IMG/VR virus record: IMGVR_UViG_3300046009_006193
Location: 1 to 23,392 of that record
Direction: 5' to 3' (one strand)
From: a virus
Length of the DNA: 23,392 bases
Part shown: positions 14,518-20,525 of the stretch, piece by piece
Numbering within the stretch: position 1 is the stretch's first letter
Layout of the letters: each line of letters opens with the position of its first letter
Notes under the pieces: model-generated
Database searches by the model: none
Seen by the model: the letters and a program-made list of their open reading frames with translations, nothing else
Told to the model about the DNA's origin: nothing
Translations under genes and position numbers: made by a program

Positions 14518-15027
14518 CTATGCGTCCCCTACGCCCATCAATTCACACCAAAAGCCCCACCGCAAATCAAACGTTCCAACGGCATCGCTTGCCGTTACGC
14601 GCTCTAACTCTTCATCATCAAATTCCGGCCCTATCATTTCCTCAACCGTGCGGAATTGCACATAGCTAGGGTCAAGGGCCAGCGTCATAAACTCTTCTTT
14701 GATTGCGCGGATGGATTCCATGAATTCGGTTAACATTTCCGTCATGTTGCCCGCGCTCGTTAGCGTGCCGTGGAATACCAGATACACGCGGCCCGTGGGC
14801 CATGTGTTCCAATGCGTCCAGCCTTGCCGCTCTATACGAATGCCTTCGCTCTGCAAGATGCAGCCATTGGCCGTGAATTCATCCTTGTGCGCACACTCAA
14901 CCCATACCCGCGCCAATGCAGCCGCAGCCGGGTCTACTTCACCATCCATGCCCGTCCATTCCTGAAAGGCTTCGCACTCGCTAACCATTTCAGCAACCCG
15001 GTTCATTAGTGTAAGTTCGGGACTCAC
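14518..15027 (-). CDS. Tail terminator-like or minor tail protein
   Basis: This 169-aa acidic protein starts with GTG at 15027, overlapping the upstream stop as GTGA, with AGGAG 9 nt before. A second start, ATG eight codons later, is possible. It alternates helical and strand segments (RIERQGWTHWNTWPTGRVYLVFHGTL, followed by MTEMLTEFMESIRAIKEEF), fitting the alpha-beta fold of tail terminator proteins such as lambda gpU. It lies between the head-completion and tail-completion genes, where such a protein would be expected. No diagnostic motif was seen, so the function is inferred from place and size. Confidence 0.5.
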   Translation of the reverse strand: MSPELTLMNRVAEMVSECEAFQEWTGMDGEVDPAAAALARVWVECAHKDEFTANGCILQSEGIRIERQGWTHWNTWPTGRVYLVFHGTLTSAGNMTEMLTEFMESIRAIKEEFMTLALDPSYVQFRTVEEMIGPEFDDEELERVTASDAVGTFDLRWGFWCELMGVGDA

Positions 15028-15377
15028 CGGCCCATTCTCCTAGCCACCTGCATTTCACGTAGCTTTATCGTTACCCGCCACAACCCGCCGCCCGTGGTAT
15101 TCGCCTGCATAACGGTATAGGTATTGCCGCCATACTCAACGCGCCAACCTTTTTGGGGTAGCCCACCCGCCACAGCATCGGGCAACATGTCCACCGTGAG
15201 GCTCTGCGTATAGTCAACCGTCTCGCTCGCCTTGTCAGTCATTGTGGGCATTTCTAGCACCATTCCAACGCCGCTAATCGTCTGGTTGGAAAGGTTCACC
15301 CAAGAAAGCGTTTCACCGAATACGGATACCAAATCCTCACCGGCAATCACTTGGAATTCGTCGCTAAAATTGCTCAC
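15024..15377 (-). CDS. Head-tail completion protein (FII-like)
   Basis: This 117-aa protein has the same length as lambda gpFII and similar end features: GGLPQKGWRVEYGGNTYTVMQANTTGGGLWRVTIKLREMQ followed by a basic tail VARRMGR. Beta strands around 'GdtLt..g..Y.V' and a basic end are usual in phage head-tail attachment proteins of this family. It is the first gene after the capsid block and a strong hairpin. It likely closes the neck so that the tail can join. There is no close sequence match that I can confirm without a search. Confidence 0.55.
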   Translation of the reverse strand: MSNFSDEFQVIAGEDLVSVFGETLSWVNLSNQTISGVGMVLEMPTMTDKASETVDYTQSLTVDMLPDAVAGGLPQKGWRVEYGGNTYTVMQANTTGGGLWRVTIKLREMQVARRMGR

Positions 15378-15397
15378 TGAAATATCCCGTTGTTACA

Positions 15398-15433
15398 GTG
15401 GCGGGCGACACCCTTATCAGCATCGCCCGCCAC
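15398..15433 (-). terminator. Perfect 11-bp hairpin between head and tail gene blocks
   Basis: GTGGCGGGCGA (15398-15408) is exactly complementary to TCGCCCGCCAC (15423-15433) across a 14-nt loop. The mRNA hairpin is very G+C-rich and lies in the 76-nt gap after the capsid cement gene. No U-tract follows on either strand, so it is not a canonical intrinsic terminator. It may partly terminate, protect the upstream mRNA 3' end or be a processing site, allowing more capsid than tail mRNA. Confidence 0.55.
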
Positions 15434-15453
15434 CATCAACAATCAATCACCGC

Positions 15454-16173
15454 CTAGTAGCGGCCAAAGTGAACCCATACGCGGACAGCACCCGCAGGCG
15501 AGCCACCCGCCGTGGCCTGAACCACCTTGACATACGCACCCTTGCCAGCGGGCAATTGCTTGCCCGTGGTAGCGCGCAACTGCACGCCCACGGCATCGGG
15601 GGTCGTATTCGTGGTGGTAATGCGGGACAACTCGTTGTCATCCTCGTCGAAGAGACCAAGGATAAGCTGATCTTCCGAGGAGCCTACGGGCTGTTCGGTG
15701 ACCGTGCCGAAAAACAGCACATGGCTACCATTGACGTTATCCTCTGCGGCAATAACGTCATGCTCGGTAGCATCCGCATGGTCGAGGGTAATTCCGCGAG
15801 TGTGGCGCACAACAGGGTTGCGGCCCGCGAAACCTTCCACCATTGCCACAGACACCACAAGCTCGCCGGAAACCTTCGCGGCAACCGCACGGCCAATGTA
15901 GAAATCATCTACGCCGGTCGAAGTCGCTACGGCGGTAGACGCGCTGGCATCCCAGTAGATTTCGCTGCCTTGGCTGAAGGTAGTACCCGTCAACGCGGTA
16001 ACGTCAATCTCGCCCTCAGTGACAAGCTCGATGATGTCACCGATAGCGCAGGTCTGCGAACCCGTGAAAACGCCTACGCGCCCATCGGGCAGGCTAACAA
16101 TATCGCCGGGGGCCACGGCTGCCGTGGCGGTAATCCGCACGCGCCCCACTTCATTCTTCACAATCGCTTGCAT
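15454..16173 (-). CDS. Capsid cement/decoration protein (DUF2190-like N-terminus)
   Basis: The 239-aa protein has an N-terminal domain with the DUF2190 capsid-cement pattern: GRVRITATAAVAPGDIVSLPDGRVGVF..., followed by AIGDIIELVTEGEIDVTAL, YWDASASTAVATSTGVDDFYIGRAVAA and SGELVVSVAM. Such proteins bind the outer capsid surface and stabilise the expanded shell. Residues about 120-239 form a second beta-rich part (HVLFFGTVTEQ, GVQLRATTGKQLPAGKGAYVKVVQA) that is not part of the usual short form and may project from the capsid. It lies just after the capsid fusion gene, with AAAGG 8 nt before ATG, in keeping with lambda gene D. Confidence 0.75.
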   Translation of the reverse strand: MQAIVKNEVGRVRITATAAVAPGDIVSLPDGRVGVFTGSQTCAIGDIIELVTEGEIDVTALTGTTFSQGSEIYWDASASTAVATSTGVDDFYIGRAVAAKVSGELVVSVAMVEGFAGRNPVVRHTRGITLDHADATEHDVIAAEDNVNGSHVLFFGTVTEQPVGSSEDQLILGLFDEDDNELSRITTTNTTPDAVGVQLRATTGKQLPAGKGAYVKVVQATAGGSPAGAVRVWVHFGRY

Positions 16174-16189
16174 CGTATTCGCCTTTCAT

Positions 16190-16203
16190 GCCCCAGTAGG
16201 GGC
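16190..16203 (-). other. Short hairpin between capsid and cement genes
   Basis: GCCCC-AGTA-GGGGC (plus-strand reading) forms a perfect 5-bp stem with a 4-nt loop, 16 nt before the cement gene start in the mRNA sense. No T-tract follows. It may stabilise the 3' end of the capsid mRNA or tune translation of the cement protein. The effect is unknown. Confidence 0.4.
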
Positions 16204-16240
16204 TTAGTTTCAACCTTTACCACATCAACGACACAGCAAC

Positions 16241-18448
16241 CTATGCTGCGCCGGTAGCCTTCAACACGCCGCGCCAGTCGAGAGCCTTGCAGCCAATCGT
16301 GTGCTGGATATCGTACCCAACGCCGAAACGGCCAACGGGAAGGGCCATCTTGCGCATCAACGGGCGACGATTACGCCCGCGCAGGTAGCCCACTTCGATG
16401 GTCGGGGTAGTCGTCGGGTTGGCGAACAGGAAGTAATTCGTTGCCGTGCCAGCGTAAGCCGTGCCGGTTTCGGGGTGAATCACGCCGTTTACGCCCACGC
16501 GATCATCCGCATGAATCTGGATACCAGCCGTGGCAAGCGGGTTAAACGTGCCGTTCTCGCTGGCGTTGTTGCGTTCAGCGGAGGTCAACAGAATCTGCGC
16601 AAGGAACTTCAAATCGTGAGGCACCACAAGGTGGGCAGCACGGATATTGAGGGGAATCTTTTGCTTCCCTTCCTGCTTGTACTGCTTGCCCATAGCCGTG
16701 ATTGCAGCCTGCAACGTGCTAGACGCAAGTGCGCTGCCCGTAGTCAACAGGTTGTTGTGATCGGCATGGAACAGGGCCACGCTATCGCGCATGGAAGCAT
16801 TCGCCAGCAACGTAGCGTATACAAGGTCGGGGCGCAGACGGTTGGCGGCGTTGCCGATTTCCATGATGGTGCGAAGAATCGCGCCAAGGTCATCATTGGC
16901 AATCGTGATTTCGTCCACTTGGAATTGCTTGGCGTAGCGCACAACCTGATAGCTTTCCTTGCCGTCGCCCATGCTGGCATGGTCAGCCGTGCCACCTTCA
17001 GGGGTGGGGGAAAGCGTGGGCACCTTGTCGAGTGCGCCACGGTCCACAGTGCGGTAGTCCGCCACATCGGTGTCAAACGTCAAGCCAACAGTGGAATCTT
17101 CCGCCTCATCGAACGCCTGCATAAGCATACGGTCAACCACCACACCCAACACGTTGTTGAACGAGGTGCTGGAGAACGCCTGCTGTACGCGGGCTTCGCG
17201 GCCAATCTCAGGCTGCATACGGTCAAGGCGGATGCACTGTTCCGCGAGGTCCAGCAAGCCCATACCGTTGAAGCGGCCCGCAGCGTCCGCCACGCGCTCG
17301 CGCTCTGCACGCTGAGAAACCGTAGCGCGGGGGTCAACGTAGGCAACGCCCGCGCTCTGGCACACAGCCGCAGCGAACACGTTTGCATCGGTCGGGGTAT
17401 TACCCGCGCCCGTGTTGATGTTCGGCGCAACCGGCGCAGTGCGGCTGGCGCGAACGCTGGCAAGGAACAGGCCATTAGCCTGTTCCACAGTCAATGCGCC
17501 GTCAATGGCACGCTGCAACACATCGGCGGGGATATCCGGTCCCGCAGCCTGCCGGATAGCGGCAACCCGCGCACGTTCCGCAGCCACCGCATTGCGGCGA
17601 ATGGCGGCAACGTCTACGCGCTTGGGCGCAGACTGTTCAACCGGAAGCGGCTCGGTTGCCGGTTCCGTTTCGGGGGCAGGGGTTTCCTCCGGCTCTTCGC
17701 CGGGGTCTGCCGCCTGCAACTGGGCCACAGCGGTATCAAACGCCGCAGCCTGTTCAACCGTCAATGCCGCACGCGCCTGCAATACCGCAGCCGCATCGGC
17801 ATCGGGGGCCACTAGCCCCATCTGCACAAGTACACTCTTAGTCCAGTCCATTTTGCTAACACTCCTATTGTTCCTGTTTGCCGCTGCTTGCCGCGCCGCT
17901 ATACGGGCGTTATCATCGGCTCCAAACACCACTAGACTCACTTCGATAGGCTTCCACGCGGTATTGATACGCAATGCCCGCGTGCCAGCCGTATACGTTT
18001 TTCCTTCAACCGTGGCAGTCTCGCCCGGTTCAATCGTTTGGGATGCAATCAACTGCGCACCAATACTCACGCGGCTAATATGGCCCTCTTTAACCCGTAT
18101 CCATTTGCTTTCGGTTTCGGAGTCTGAAGAGAATTCCAGCCGCCCTCTAAGGGCCATTTCGACAACCCGCAAATTAACCACGCTGCCAAGCACTGAATCA
18201 GTGGTGTAGCTTTCATGGTCACTGATAAGTGAAACCTTATCCACGGGTTGATACCCGCTCATAAGGAAGATGTTGTCGATGTACTCCATACGCACATAGT
18301 CAAAAACCACGCTAGGAGTAGAGCTTTCAGTGACAATCACAGCCTCAACGCTACGGGTCTCAACAGAAATACTTTCGCGCTGCAAGACAATGCTCATAGT
18401 CACATCGGCCATTACGGGCTTGCTGTGTTGCTCGATAATGTTAATCAT
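16241..18448 (-). CDS. Prohead protease / scaffold / major capsid protein fusion
   Basis: The start at 18448 overlaps the portal stop in ATGATTAA; an upstream in-frame ATG at 18550 would overlap the portal by 110 nt. The 735-aa product has three parts. Residues 1-199 are an S78-type serine protease with SDHESYTTDSVLG (H78), EGHISRVSIGA (S128) and IEVSLVVFGADDNARI (169-183). Residues 200 to about 400 are scaffold-like, with ALTVEQAAAFDTAV, a Pro/Glu-rich linker and a second ALTVEQA. The C-terminal part is a Mu gpT/HK97-fold capsid domain (YQVVRYAKQFQVDEITIANDDLGA; ending IGCKALDWRGV). Protease-capsid fusions are a known phage family. Self-cleavage should release capsid subunits. An internal start is described separately. 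Confidence 0.85.
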   Translation of the reverse strand: MINIIEQHSKPVMADVTMSIVLQRESISVETRSVEAVIVTESSTPSVVFDYVRMEYIDNIFLMSGYQPVDKVSLISDHESYTTDSVLGSVVNLRVVEMALRGRLEFSSDSETESKWIRVKEGHISRVSIGAQLIASQTIEPGETATVEGKTYTAGTRALRINTAWKPIEVSLVVFGADDNARIAARQAAANRNNRSVSKMDWTKSVLVQMGLVAPDADAAAVLQARAALTVEQAAAFDTAVAQLQAADPGEEPEETPAPETEPATEPLPVEQSAPKRVDVAAIRRNAVAAERARVAAIRQAAGPDIPADVLQRAIDGALTVEQANGLFLASVRASRTAPVAPNINTGAGNTPTDANVFAAAVCQSAGVAYVDPRATVSQRAERERVADAAGRFNGMGLLDLAEQCIRLDRMQPEIGREARVQQAFSSTSFNNVLGVVVDRMLMQAFDEAEDSTVGLTFDTDVADYRTVDRGALDKVPTLSPTPEGGTADHASMGDGKESYQVVRYAKQFQVDEITIANDDLGAILRTIMEIGNAANRLRPDLVYATLLANASMRDSVALFHADHNNLLTTGSALASSTLQAAITAMGKQYKQEGKQKIPLNIRAAHLVVPHDLKFLAQILLTSAERNNASENGTFNPLATAGIQIHADDRVGVNGVIHPETGTAYAGTATNYFLFANPTTTPTIEVGYLRGRNRRPLMRKMALPVGRFGVGYDIQHTIGCKALDWRGVLKATGAA
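17849..17866 (-). promoter_or_regulatory. Internal ribosome binding site and ATG for scaffold-capsid form
   Basis: Within the fusion gene, AGGAG (17866-17862) lies 10 nt before an in-frame ATG (17851, residue 200) exactly where the protease ends and the scaffold-like part begins. Translation here would produce a 536-aa scaffold-capsid protein without protease. This resembles the nested C/Nu3 arrangement of lambda. It would help supply many capsid subunits per protease. Confidence 0.55.
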
Positions 18449-19901
18449 CTTCTTTGCCCTTCTTTGGTGCATCATCGCCGTCATCTTCCGGTATCTGTTC
18501 GGCTGGCACCGTGCTACGCAGGAACGGATGCACGCCGCCCATGCTTTCAACTTGCTCTATTTCCGCCTGCAACTCGGATACCAATTGGTCGTAATCAATG
18601 CCGCGCTCTGCGCAAGCACGGTGAAGCGTGGTAAGCCCATTCTCCAATTCCGTAGCCTGCCCATTGGCTTCTTTTTGCGGGTCAACATTGGGTTTCTTAG
18701 ACCATACCCATTGGACTTTCATATCCTTGGGGCGGGGTCCAATAAGCCCCATATTCACGCACTCAGCAAAGAAGCGGGCGAAGATAACGTTGAGAATCTT
18801 GCGCTCTATCTTGCCCCGGTCGAACATAAGGCTTTGCTCATATTCGCCGTCTGTCCAGCGCATCGAGGAGTAGTTGTACCCCGCGCTATCCGCCTTGATA
18901 TTGAGCAAGGGGATATTCCGCGCACGGCCAATCTCGCGGAGTCTTTCATCACGATATTCAACGTGATTCACGCCGGGTTGTTCCGGCTTCAATTGCTTGA
19001 TTGAATAACCAACTGGCGCAGCCGTCATGCTGCCGGTCTTGATTTCCCACTTAGTCCAAGTGCTCAGGTCCACCGGTTCCGGGCTAAATTCGCCGCCGTT
19101 GTTTGGGGATTCCAGCACAGCACCGCCAAGCGTGGCGGCAATCTTCATAGACTCCAGCACATGCTTGTCTAGGTCGCGCAGGTCTGTAATCGTCTGCAAT
19201 GCGCACGCCGCCAAAGGCGCACCGCGCAACTGGCCCGGCTCCGCAGGCTCATAGTAGTGCAGCATGTCCGCAGCGGGGATTGCCGTGGTGGCAAAACTAA
19301 GGGCATCGTCTATCGGGTCGCCAACGTGGTAGCGAATTACGCGCCCAGTAGCATCAATCTCAACACCCTCTTGCATATACGGGTCCAGCCCGCCAACGCC
19401 GGGATTCTTCACCCGGTTAGGGTGAACGCTCTTTAAGCGCAGGCTGGGCAAGTCAATCGGCACCATAGGGTTGGCCGTTACGTATTGCTCAAAGATATCG
19501 CCATGATTCCACAAAAGCGGCCCAAGCCACATGCGCAACTTATCGGGGCCATGCTCGCGCCCTTCAAAGTCGCAATACTCGTTCCACCACCGGCCCCAGA
19601 TGGATTCCAGCTTGTTGGCATAATCGGTTTCTTGCGTTACAACACGCACCTGCGGCCCCGCCTGCCCAACCATGCGGGCGGCGTAGGAATTAACCACACC
19701 CTGCAATACCGGGTTATTGCGGTATTCCAATTCGATACGCGGGGTAAGCACGGGGCGTTCCGCTTCCAGCGCAGCATTCATGCTTTCGCCGGTCGCGCCC
19801 ACGTAGCTTGCAGAGTTGATGCGATTGGTAAGCGAGCCAAACCAGCCGGTCAGGTTCGCAACCGCCTTGCCGATATATCCTTGATTACGGGACGTAGCCA
19901 T
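18441..19901 (-). CDS. Portal protein, lambda gpB family
   Basis: This 486-aa protein matches the lambda portal pattern: early NPVLQGVVNSYAARMVGQAGPQVRV, then WGRWWNEYCDFEGREHGPDKLRMW and GDIFEQYV, followed by LRLKSVHPNRVKNPG, MQEGVEIDATGRVIRYHVGDP, MLHYYEPAEPGQLRGAPLAACALQTITDLRDL and NSAGYNYSSMRWTDG-like sequence (ADSAGYNYSSMRWTDGEYEQS). Portals form the dodecameric ring at one capsid vertex through which DNA is pumped. Length agrees with the family. The C-terminus is acidic and lysine-rich (EDDGDDAPKKGKEDD). Its start overlaps the gpW-like gene by 17 nt, and its end overlaps the capsid fusion gene by 8 nt. Confidence 0.88.
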   Translation of the reverse strand: MATSRNQGYIGKAVANLTGWFGSLTNRINSASYVGATGESMNAALEAERPVLTPRIELEYRNNPVLQGVVNSYAARMVGQAGPQVRVVTQETDYANKLESIWGRWWNEYCDFEGREHGPDKLRMWLGPLLWNHGDIFEQYVTANPMVPIDLPSLRLKSVHPNRVKNPGVGGLDPYMQEGVEIDATGRVIRYHVGDPIDDALSFATTAIPAADMLHYYEPAEPGQLRGAPLAACALQTITDLRDLDKHVLESMKIAATLGGAVLESPNNGGEFSPEPVDLSTWTKWEIKTGSMTAAPVGYSIKQLKPEQPGVNHVEYRDERLREIGRARNIPLLNIKADSAGYNYSSMRWTDGEYEQSLMFDRGKIERKILNVIFARFFAECVNMGLIGPRPKDMKVQWVWSKKPNVDPQKEANGQATELENGLTTLHRACAERGIDYDQLVSELQAEIEQVESMGGVHPFLRSTVPAEQIPEDDGDDAPKKGKEDD

Positions 19902-20166
19902 GTATGCCCCCGTACTTTATTGGCGTGGTGGTGAGTTGAGAACCAGCGGCACCCGCAACGCGGCGAGCTTCCCGGTTGACTTGTTCAATCAACTCGTTGA
20001 CGGCTCGCCGGTCATACTTCAGTTCCGCTTCACCGTGGCGGGTATCCGGTCGTGTGGCAATACCGGCAGACGCAGCAATGAGTTTTGCCCGTGCCGCTGC
20101 CCAGTTGCCGTCCGACATGAAAGTTACGGCGGCATCTACTAGCGTGTTAATTTCAGTTACCGTCAA
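19885..20166 (-). CDS. gpW-like head-tail joining protein
   Basis: This 93-aa protein has an N-terminal helix (INTLVDAAVTFMSDGNWAAARAKL), a short strand-turn (GEAELKYDRRAVNELIEQVNREAR) and a tail ending GIHGYVP. This order is like lambda gpW (helix, beta hairpin, helix, short tail with an aromatic residue), and the place between terminase and portal is the same. gpW plugs the portal after packaging. The start is TTG at 20166; ATG at codon 17 lacks a ribosome binding site and would cut off the first helix. The TTG lies directly at the end of a terminator T-tract, and the preceding GGCGGG is a weak ribosome site. Confidence 0.6.
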   Translation of the reverse strand: MTVTEINTLVDAAVTFMSDGNWAAARAKLIAASAGIATRPDTRHGEAELKYDRRAVNELIEQVNREARRVAGAAGSQLTTTPIKYGGIHGYVP

Positions 20167-20201
20167 AATAAAAGCCCGCCAAGTTGTTAAACTTATGCGG
20201 G
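20166..20201 (-). terminator. Intrinsic terminator overlapping the structural-operon start site
   Basis: On the minus strand CCCGC (20201-20197) pairs with GCGGG (20179-20175), and AAGTT pairs with AACTT around a TAAC loop, with small mismatched bases between. The stem is followed by CTTTTATTTT. This has the structure of an intrinsic terminator for RNA coming from the terminase genes. RNA starting at the promoter predicted here would lack the CCCGC arm and should escape. No similar T-tract appears on the plus strand. Confidence 0.6.
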
Positions 20202-20230
20202 ATTAGACAACGATATCGCTAGTGTGTCAA
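20196..20230 (-). promoter_or_regulatory. Sigma70-type promoter of the virion-structure operon
   Basis: The minus strand has TTGACA (20230-20225), a 17-nt spacer, and TCTAAT (20207-20202), close to consensus. Predicted initiation is around 20196-20195, about 30 nt before the gpW-like TTG. A 17-nt palindrome lies 8 nt upstream of the -35. An imperfect palindrome TGTGTTGACACA (20223-20234) covers the -35 itself. This suggests regulated initiation of head and tail genes separate from terminase. Confidence 0.65.
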
Positions 20231-20234
20231 CACA

Positions 20235-20525
20235 TTACATAACACGTCGTGTTATCTCAACACTTAGAAAGGTTTCACCACACCGGCATTTATGTTGCCG
20301 GATACGCCGCCCACCTTCCGGCGCAGGGCTAGACTTGACGCGCACATTCTTTGCTCCGCACCGGGGGCAAGCCGCCCCAAACACTTGTGGCACTGGCGGC
20401 ACGTAAACCACATACTTAGACGGCGGGATAAAATCAGCACCGCAAAAGTTGCAATGGCATCCACCATCAACGATGGTCACATCATTGGATTCGCAGCTTG
20501 TGCAACGGATGATCTTTTTACCCAT
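20235..20525 (-). CDS. Small zinc-ribbon protein
   Basis: This 96-aa protein contains two pairs of CxxC or CxC type: CTSC (residues 8-11), CNFC (25-28), CPRC (53-56) and CRCG near residue 81. The first two pairs, about 14 residues apart, form a typical zinc ribbon; the second set probably forms another with the spaced cysteines. Small phage zinc ribbons can bind DNA, RNA polymerase or terminase. It overlaps the terminase large-subunit gene by 8 nt and precedes the structural promoter. The place between terminase and gpW is not filled in lambda. Function is unknown; a role in packaging or in transcription of the next operon is possible. Confidence 0.7.
   Translation of the reverse strand: MGKKIIRCTSCESNDVTIVDGGCHCNFCGADFIPPSKYVVYVPPVPQVFGAACPRCGAKNVRVKSSPAPEGGRRIRQHKCRCGETFLSVEITRRVM
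20239..20255. promoter_or_regulatory. 17-nt operator-like palindrome at the structural promoter
   Basis: ATAACACGTCGTGTTAT is a perfect 8+1+8 palindrome in the last codons of the zinc-ribbon gene, just upstream of the structural promoter -35. It shares the core TAACA-N5-TGTTA with the palindrome at 23310-23326 before the XRE gene. A shared regulator, probably the XRE protein, is the simplest explanation. Confidence 0.6.

Noticed and set aside
15232-16257. 341-aa open frame on the plus strand
   Set aside because: Antisense to the cement and head-completion genes, which have family patterns and ribosome sites; no motif of its own.
17400-17780. Repeated ALTVEQA segments as a duplication
   Set aside because: Only seven residues match, with different surrounding sequence; probably a shared helix type rather than a real repeat unit.
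16301-17815. 504-aa open frame on the plus strand
   Set aside because: It is antisense to the protease/capsid fusion, whose motifs are clear; no recognisable protein and very basic, low-complexity composition typical of shadow frames.
18449-18550. Longer N-terminus for the protease/capsid fusion starting at 18550
   Set aside because: It would overlap the portal gene by 110 nt and adds a Cys/Arg-rich segment unlike S78 proteases; ATG at 18448 gives a tight overlap.
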